Of a DNA stretch of 64,000 nt, positions 59,582-64,000 are shown in pieces. The position numbers and the translations under genes were made by a program. The notes under the pieces are model-generated. The model saw only the letters and a program-made list of their open reading frames with translations. It ran no database searches and was not told where the DNA came from. How positions within the stretch are numbered: position 1 is the stretch's first letter; every line of letters starts with the position of its first letter. This stretch comes from SIG714 sp964638675 (lineage in GTDB: Bacteria; Bacillota; Clostridia; Oscillospirales; CAG-272): positions 96,890 through 160,889 of the forward strand of contig CAZXAU010000004.1 of the NCBI GenBank assembly GCA_964638675.1. The letters are read 5' to 3'.

Positions 59582-60490
59582 ATGGAAATAAGAGTTTTGC
59601 GGTATTTTCTTGAAATTGCACGAGAAGAGAACATGTCAAGGGCGGCTGAGCGTCTGCACGTATCACAGCCGACATTATCAAAACAGATGAAGGATCTAGA
59701 AGAGGAGCTTGGAAAAAAGTTATTTCGACGAGGCAGCACAAGCATCCACTTGACAGATGAAGGAATGCTGCTGCGCAAACGTGCTGAGGATATTCTTGAT
59801 ATGGTCGATAAAACAACTGACGAGTTCAAATCGCTTGGAGAGATCATCGGCGGTGATGTTTATATCGGCTGTGCGGAATCGTATCAGATACGGCATCTTG
59901 CAGATATTATCAGGTCTTTTCGTGAGCAGTACCCACTTTTGAAATATCATATTTTGAGCGGAGATACGGCACAGGTGGCTGAACAGCTTGACAGAGGACT
60001 TCTTGACTTTGCAGTCATTGTTGAGCCTCCGAATTTGCAAAAATATAACTATATAGAACTTCCGACCTGCGACACTTGGGGCGTGATTATGAGAAAAGAC
60101 GCTCCTCTTGCCGCAAAAGATGCAATTACGGTAAATGATCTTATAGGACTTCCGCTCCTTTCTTCTCCGCAATCCATAGAGTCAGATTTCCCTCGCTGGT
60201 GCGGAGAAATGCTGGACGAACTTACATTTGTCGGAACGGTCAACCTCTATTATAACGGCAGTATATTCGTCAGAGTCGGCGATGCCTATCTGCTGACCTT
60301 CGATAAGCTTGCCAATATGGGAAATGACAGTGAACTATGCTTCCGTCCGCTTACTCCGAAGCTCGAAACAAAAATGTATCTTATATGGAAAAAGTATCAG
60401 GTCTTTTCACCGATAGCAGAACGGTTGCTTGAAGAGATCAAAATAAGTCTGAATACCTTCCCTGATTCAGGCAAAAACATTTCTCTCTAA
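59582..60490 (+). CDS. LysR-family transcriptional regulator
   Basis: A 302-aa LysR regulator: an N-terminal winged helix-turn-helix (VLRYFLEIAREENMSRAAER, LHVSQPTLSKQMKDLEEELG) and a C-terminal substrate-binding domain (about 90-295). Start ATG 59582 with GGAGG 9 bp upstream. Transcribed away from the small protein-hydrolase-AKR operon with a palindrome between them, the classic arrangement in which LysR controls the divergent operon and itself. Effector unknown. Confidence 0.94.
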   Translation: MEIRVLRYFLEIAREENMSRAAERLHVSQPTLSKQMKDLEEELGKKLFRRGSTSIHLTDEGMLLRKRAEDILDMVDKTTDEFKSLGEIIGGDVYIGCAESYQIRHLADIIRSFREQYPLLKYHILSGDTAQVAEQLDRGLLDFAVIVEPPNLQKYNYIELPTCDTWGVIMRKDAPLAAKDAITVNDLIGLPLLSSPQSIESDFPRWCGEMLDELTFVGTVNLYYNGSIFVRVGDAYLLTFDKLANMGNDSELCFRPLTPKLETKMYLIWKKYQVFSPIAERLLEEIKISLNTFPDSGKNISL

Positions 60491-60734
60491 GTGACGGTAA
60501 CAAAGACCTGAATCGGAACACAACGCTTTTTACAGTTGTCAATTACATATTTTGTTCCGTCCTGCAAGTATTCATACAAATTATTAATTTTTAATCATCT
60601 TGAACATATTATCACTACTTTCATACTTACATCCGATTATTATAGATATTATAAATATAATTATCAATTTTTGACATTATACCGCATAGTCGATATAAAA
60701 CGAACATATAATATGTTTATTTTGAGATAGTTAT

Positions 60735-60902
60735 ATGGCTATTAAAAGTGTTTCTATCCGCATTGAGGAAGAGATGTTGAAAAAACTGTCTTTTGTTGCC
60801 GATTATGAAGGACGGTCTGTCAACAGTTACATTCTCGTTTTGATAAGAGAAAATATCGTTAAATATTTGTTGATTATTATTGACAAACGGCAAATTATAT
60901 GA
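60735..60902 (+). CDS. Small ribbon-helix-helix (CopG/Arc-like) protein
   Basis: A 55-aa protein read directly from the sequence. It starts MAIKSVSIRIEEEMLKKLSF (beta-strand then helix A), with VADYEGRSVNSYILVLIREN (turn and helix B), the layout of Arc/CopG-type DNA-binding antitoxins. The remaining 15 residues are hydrophobic and atypical (the expected charged tail is missing), so the 3' end may be altered. The ribosome binding site is weak (GAG at 60724-60726). The stop codon lies inside the promoter of the following riboswitch. No toxin gene is adjacent. Confidence 0.65.
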   Translation: MAIKSVSIRIEEEMLKKLSFVADYEGRSVNSYILVLIRENIVKYLLIIIDKRQII

Positions 60903-60908
60903 TATAAT
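60880..60908 (+). promoter_or_regulatory. Perfect sigma-A promoter of the riboswitch/flotillin transcript
   Basis: TTGACA (60880-60885), 17 bp, TATAAT (60903-60908). Its -35 and spacer overlap the end of the ribbon-helix-helix gene. Confidence 0.92.
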
Positions 60909-60910
60909 TA

Positions 60911-61032
60911 GATAAAGGGAGTAGTTAGCGTGTAAACGCGGGCATGTCGTCAGCACAGAGAATTCTCGGTATGTCCGGTCCGAAAGGATTATACAAGACT
61001 TTTATCATCTGTTATGATAAAAGTCTTTTTTT
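60911..61032 (+). ncRNA. Candidate yybP-ykoY-type (Mn2+) riboswitch with terminator
   Basis: The transcript begins with GATAAAGGGAGTAG, close to the conserved AAAGGGGAGUAG start of yybP-ykoY aptamers. A GGGCAT...ATGTCC helix (60950-60974 region) encloses GTCGTCAGCAC, a second conserved element. The end of the aptamer, CAAGACTTTTATC, can pair with the initial GATAAAG (P1) or form the terminator stem AGACTTTTATCAT (60996-61008) / ATGATAAAAGTCT (61014-61026) followed by seven T. P1 and terminator use the same bases, as in a transcriptional 'on' riboswitch. The family assignment rests on memory of the consensus. Confidence 0.6.
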
Positions 61033-61108
61033 GTTCCCGCTGAAAATGTTTTTTTCAACAAAAAACGGATAATTTGAGTAATAGATGATCTTCCCGAATA
61101 TACTTTGG

Positions 61109-61278
61109 AAAGGAGGAAAAATCAGTACTCATACTCTACGTTTTTGAAAAGAAAACTCGATATAGTATGAAAGTAACTGCCAATCGTAATTCTTATGGAG
61201 CTGTCATATGAAGCGACAGCTTCCGAAGCCGTATACGGAATATCCGTATACGTAAATTTAATTTGCCGCTGTAAGCGG
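61109..61278 (+). promoter_or_regulatory. Leader with orphan ribosome binding site and three hairpins
   Basis: AAAGGAGG (61109-61116) is followed by no usable start codon for about 30 nt. Further on are three stems in a row: AGCTGTC/GACAGCT (about 61198-61222), CGTATACGGA/TCCGTATACG (61230-61239 and 61243-61252) and GCCGCT/AGCGGC (about 61264-61278), the last just before the AGGAGG of the flotillin gene. The orphan site suggests that a gene was lost here (inference). Confidence 0.5.
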
Positions 61279-61291
61279 CAGGAGGTTTGTT

Positions 61292-62692
61292 ATGGAATAT
61301 ATTCACTACATCATTATTGCTGCTGGAGTCATGTTGGCTCTGATTCTGTTTATCAGCGGTTATCTAAAAGCGCCGCCAGATACAGCATACATCATTTCCG
61401 GCATGAGAAAGAAGCGAATCCTGATCGGTAAGGCAGGCTGGAGAGTTCCGTTCTTTGAGCGTGTTGATAAACTCTCGTTGAGAGTTATGCAGGTCGACGT
61501 AAAAACTTCGGAAGCCGTTCCGACCAATGAATTTATAAACGTAAGCGTCGACGGAGTTGCTAACATTAAAATATCATCTAATCCTGAACTTCTGAAACGT
61601 GCGGCGGAATCGCTGCTCGGAATGAAACAGGCGGAGATGATAAGTCTGGTAACTCAGGTGCTTGAAGGAAACATGCGCGAGATCGTCGGTTCTGTAGGAC
61701 TGAAGGAAATGGTTCAGGACAGACAGGGCGTTGCGAAAAAAATCACTGAGAACGTCGTACCGGATATGGAAAAGCTCGGTATAGAGGTTGTAAACTTTAA
61801 TATCCAGAATTTCAAGGACAATGCGGGAACAATTGAAAACATGGGTATTGACAATGTCGAGCAGATTCGGAAAAATGCCCAGATCGCAAAAGCAAATGCA
61901 CAGCGTGATATTGCTATCGCAGCTGCGCATGCACAAGAGGAAGCAAATGCCGTCAAGGTTCAGGCGGACAAGAAGATTGCCGAACAAAATGCAGAGCTTG
62001 CAGTTCAAAAGGCAGAGGTGCAGATTCTTGCTGATACCAAAAAGGCAGAGGCAGACGCAGCCTATTCCATCCAGCAGGAAAATCAGAGAAAGACCATCGA
62101 AATAACAAAAGCAAACGCCGATATTGCCCGTCGTGAGAAAGAAACAGAGCTTGCAGAGCGTGAGATTGCGATCAAGGAAAGACAGCTTGACGCCGAAGTG
62201 CGCAAGCAGGCAGATGCGATGAAGTATAAGGCGGAAAAAGAGGCAGAGGCAGATCTGATTCGCCGTCAGAAGGACGCTGAGGCGAAAAAGTACGAGGCGA
62301 TGCAGGAAGCAGAAGCAAAGAAAGCAGAAGCGGAAGCCATCCGTTTTGCAATGGAACAGGAGGCCGAAGGTATCAGAGCGAAGGGACTTGCCGAGGCAGA
62401 AGCTATCGAGAAAAAAGCCGAAGCTCAGAAAAAAATGGGCGAAGCATCCATACTTGAAATGTATCTTGCCGCACTTCCCGAGGTTGTTAAGAATGCTGCC
62501 GGTCCTCTTGCGCAAACCGATAAGATCGTTATGTACGGAGATGGAAACGCAACAAAGATGGTGAAAGATGTCATGAACAGTGCCGGACAGGTGATTGAAG
62601 GATTAAAAGAGTCCACCGGCATAGACATTACAAGTATTATTGGTGGAATGATTGGCGGAAAAGCCGTGAGCGCCGATAAGACGGAAGAATAA
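61292..62692 (+). CDS. Flotillin-like SPFH-domain membrane protein
   Basis: A 466-aa protein with one N-terminal membrane helix (YIIIAAGVMLALILFISGYL), an SPFH/band 7 domain (about 30-185; RVMQVDVKTSEAVPTNEFIN, VNFNIQNFKD), a long Ala/Glu/Lys-rich coiled coil (about 190-400) and a C-terminal region with LEMYLAALPEVVKNAAGPLA and a GMIGG tail. This matches the YqiK/FloT type, which scaffolds membrane microdomains by oligomerisation. AGGAGG precedes ATG 61292. No NfeD-like gene is next to it, although flotillins of this type usually have one. Predicted to be under riboswitch control. Confidence 0.92.
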   Translation: MEYIHYIIIAAGVMLALILFISGYLKAPPDTAYIISGMRKKRILIGKAGWRVPFFERVDKLSLRVMQVDVKTSEAVPTNEFINVSVDGVANIKISSNPELLKRAAESLLGMKQAEMISLVTQVLEGNMREIVGSVGLKEMVQDRQGVAKKITENVVPDMEKLGIEVVNFNIQNFKDNAGTIENMGIDNVEQIRKNAQIAKANAQRDIAIAAAHAQEEANAVKVQADKKIAEQNAELAVQKAEVQILADTKKAEADAAYSIQQENQRKTIEITKANADIARREKETELAEREIAIKERQLDAEVRKQADAMKYKAEKEAEADLIRRQKDAEAKKYEAMQEAEAKKAEAEAIRFAMEQEAEGIRAKGLAEAEAIEKKAEAQKKMGEASILEMYLAALPEVVKNAAGPLAQTDKIVMYGDGNATKMVKDVMNSAGQVIEGLKESTGIDITSIIGGMIGGKAVSADKTEE

Positions 62693-62752
62693 ACGACAAC
62701 GCAGTGCGAAAAAAATCATTCATTCAATATTATTATTGAAGATCATCATTGA

Positions 62753-62834
62753 AGGCATTTGAGCATGTACCGAATCGGTCGACTCAAGTGCCTGCTTACC
62801 CGAAATGGATTCGGCGCTATGCCGGATCCATTTC
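62753..62834. other. Compound hairpin region between flotillin and argS
   Basis: A long stem with arms GAAATGGAT (62802-62810) and ATCCATTTC (62826-62834) has an inner CGGC/GCCG stem. Upstream AGGCATTTGAG (from 62753) can pair with CTCAAGTGCCT (62783-62793), and that same CAAGTG can instead pair with CACTTG (62834-62839). Nothing coding is visible here. Confidence 0.5.
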
Positions 62835-62860
62835 ACTTGAAGCAAAAAGAGATGAATACA

Positions 62861-62886
62861 AAAAAAGCCGCTAAAGCGACTTTTTC
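62861..62886. terminator. Bidirectional terminator
   Basis: AAAAAGCCGC / GCGACTTTTT with a four-base loop and A and T runs, between the convergent flotillin and argS genes. Confidence 0.8.
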
Positions 62887-62964
62887 TTTTTGCCTGTGGG
62901 CTACGAAAAAGATATTTTCACGGTTTCGGCTGATGGTATTAAACCATTGGCAAAAGTACTGGCA

Positions 62965-64000
62965 TCACATTAGTTCGACAGATTCTATTCCGAGAATGTC
63001 AAGATGCTTTTGAAGTATAATCTTCGTGTTTTCACACAGATGCAGCCATGCGGCTTTTTTTGCGGTATCCAATTCACTCATAATATGATTTTCGTTATAG
63101 AATTTTGAAAAAGCGGATGCTATTTTGTATGCGTTCTCGCAGATAAAGTTTGGTGCTTTCTCGTTGTATGCGAGTTCGTACACTTCGTTGCTAAGAGCTA
63201 ATATCAGAATCAAATCCCGTTCCGTGTCCGAATATATCTTTTGTATTTTCAATTCGGCATGATCACAATCAGCCTTTTTTAATATAGAATTGATTCGTGC
63301 AATAGTGTAAAGAAGAAATGTTCCCGTTTTACCTTCCGATGCCGTGAATTTCTCAATATCAAATATATAATCTTTAGCTCGGTGATTTATCATATCTCCG
63401 AATTTCATAGCCGCAACGGTTATTTTATGTGATATATCATGTTTATCAGCGTTTTCACTAAATGTTGATGCGCATACACGCATATAAACTGTTTTATAAA
63501 CCGTATTATAAAAATCCGAGAGTTTCATAACCCCGCCGTCTCGTGTCTTATACGGTTTTCCGTCACTTCCGTTCATCGTGCCAAAACACAAATGAATCAA
63601 AGCTGTCTCATCGGAAACAAGAGATGCTTTTCTTGCGCACCTGAATATCTGTGTGAAATAAAGACTCTGCCGATTATCAACGATATACCATATCTCGTTG
63701 GGTTTATAAAGTTTATTCCGTTCGATTATCGTCGCCAAATCTGTGGTGGCATAAATATTTGAACCGTTGGATTTTTTAATAATTACAGGAGGCATTGGTG
63801 CATTATCATCCGAAAGCGATACATCGACCACCTTTGCACCAAGACTATCCTCAAGCAGATTTTTATTTTCAAGAATGTCGATCAACTCGGGAACACACTT
63901 TTCAGCGTCACTTTCCCCGTTCCACAGATCAAAGCTTACACCCAACAGTTTATAATTTGCTTTTATATTGTCAATGGATATTTTCATAACCTTTTTCCAA
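62965..64000 (-). CDS. argS: Arginyl-tRNA synthetase, C-terminal part
   Basis: At least 345 codons read on the minus strand; the frame is open through 64000 (residues W-K-K-V before the first Met), so the N-terminal part with the HIGH motif lies outside the window. Visible: the YKLLGVSFDLWNGESD region, VIIKKSNGSNIYATTDLATI, the class I KMSK-equivalent loop YKTRDGGVMKL, DYIFDIEKFTASEGKTGTF and the C-terminal anticodon-binding helix bundle (NYTIARI-like LLYTIARINSIL). It attaches arginine to tRNA-Arg. It ends in a terminator shared with the flotillin gene. The ATG at 63987 is internal, not the start. Confidence 0.93.
   Translation of the reverse strand, partial: WKKVMKISIDNIKANYKLLGVSFDLWNGESDAEKCVPELIDILENKNLLEDSLGAKVVDVSLSDDNAPMPPVIIKKSNGSNIYATTDLATIIERNKLYKPNEIWYIVDNRQSLYFTQIFRCARKASLVSDETALIHLCFGTMNGSDGKPYKTRDGGVMKLSDFYNTVYKTVYMRVCASTFSENADKHDISHKITVAAMKFGDMINHRAKDYIFDIEKFTASEGKTGTFLLYTIARINSILKKADCDHAELKIQKIYSDTERDLILILALSNEVYELAYNEKAPNFICENAYKIASAFSKFYNENHIMSELDTAKKAAWLHLCENTKIILQKHLDILGIESVELM

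Noticed and set aside
61574..62515. A 313-codon minus-strand frame opposite the flotillin
   Set aside because: It mirrors the Ala/Glu coiled coil as Leu/Cys/Phe-rich sequence; typical artefact of a repetitive codon pattern.
1..64000. CRISPR arrays, insertion sequences, phage genes, rRNA and tRNA
   Set aside because: I looked for direct repeats with spacers, transposase motifs, terminal inverted repeats with target duplications and conserved RNA cores and found none.

Overview
The window looks like the chromosome of a strictly anaerobic, Gram-positive, low-to-moderate GC bacterium of the class Clostridia, most likely a gut or rumen Oscillospirales/Ruminococcaceae-type organism. This rests on the HdrABC/Flx flavin-based electron transfer genes, an oxygen-free succinate-forming branch, a PduL phosphotransacylase, Clostridia-type small proteins (DUF6514-like, CPCC), strong AGGAGG ribosome binding sites, consensus sigma-A promoters with 17-bp spacers, and secreted proteins with C-terminal membrane anchors. 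There is no rRNA, tRNA, CRISPR array, insertion sequence or phage in the window.

Layout. 1-6.3 kb: end of an XRE regulator, a secreted CAP protein, a DUF362/ferredoxin protein, a membrane-anchored papain-like protease and RarA. 6.3-9.5 kb: a possible structured RNA, a decayed RyR-domain gene, a DUF6514-like protein and RadC. 9.7-15.1 kb: a small nucleotide kinase, an XRE regulator gene broken by one TGA, a Zn-ribbon protein, an unknown 351-aa protein, a CPCC protein, QueA and a solitary MazF toxin. 15.4-28.0 kb (all minus strand): a 12-gene operon for malate -> fumarate -> succinate coupled to an HdrABC-FlxABCD-type complex. 28.4-38.3 kb: an orphan solute-binding lipoprotein, a GtrA/GT2/GtrC-type glycosylation cluster with two GtrC-like paralogues and an XRE regulator between them, a glycerophosphodiesterase and an MFS transporter. 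38.7-45.9 kb: LicC-like cytidylyltransferase, an unknown membrane protein, an MBL-fold hydrolase, a geranylgeranyl-reductase-like flavoprotein, two GNAT acetyltransferases and a TrhA/hemolysin III protein. 46.2-56.0 kb: three secreted surface proteins, a GrpB pseudogene, PduL, TepA-like ClpP and a FeoA-FeoB fusion with its Cys-rich partner. 56.6-60.5 kb: a LysR regulator divergent from a small protein, an alpha/beta hydrolase and a flavodoxin-aldo/keto reductase lipoprotein. 60.7-64.0 kb: a small ribbon-helix-helix protein, a candidate yybP-ykoY-type riboswitch leading to a flotillin, and the C-terminal part of ArgS.

How genes work together. The most coherent system is the 28.0 -> 15.4 kb operon: an LDH-like malate dehydrogenase, class II fumarase, HdrB, HdrC, HdrA, MvhD/FlxD, two AsrA-like Fe-S proteins, a FlxA-like NAD(P)H reductase, a soluble FrdB and FrdA without cytochrome anchor, and an AspT-family exporter. 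Together they could reduce oxaloacetate to succinate, feed NADH electrons into a soluble fumarate reductase while bifurcating to ferredoxin, and export the product. The coupling is inference; the gene content is directly visible.

The second unusual item is a hairpin-rich 133-152 bp element present three times, each time in the same orientation and ending exactly at the start codon of an unrelated gene (hdrB, licC-like, geranylgeranyl-reductase-like). Two copies carry a six-codon minicistron whose stop lies two bases before the gene's ATG.
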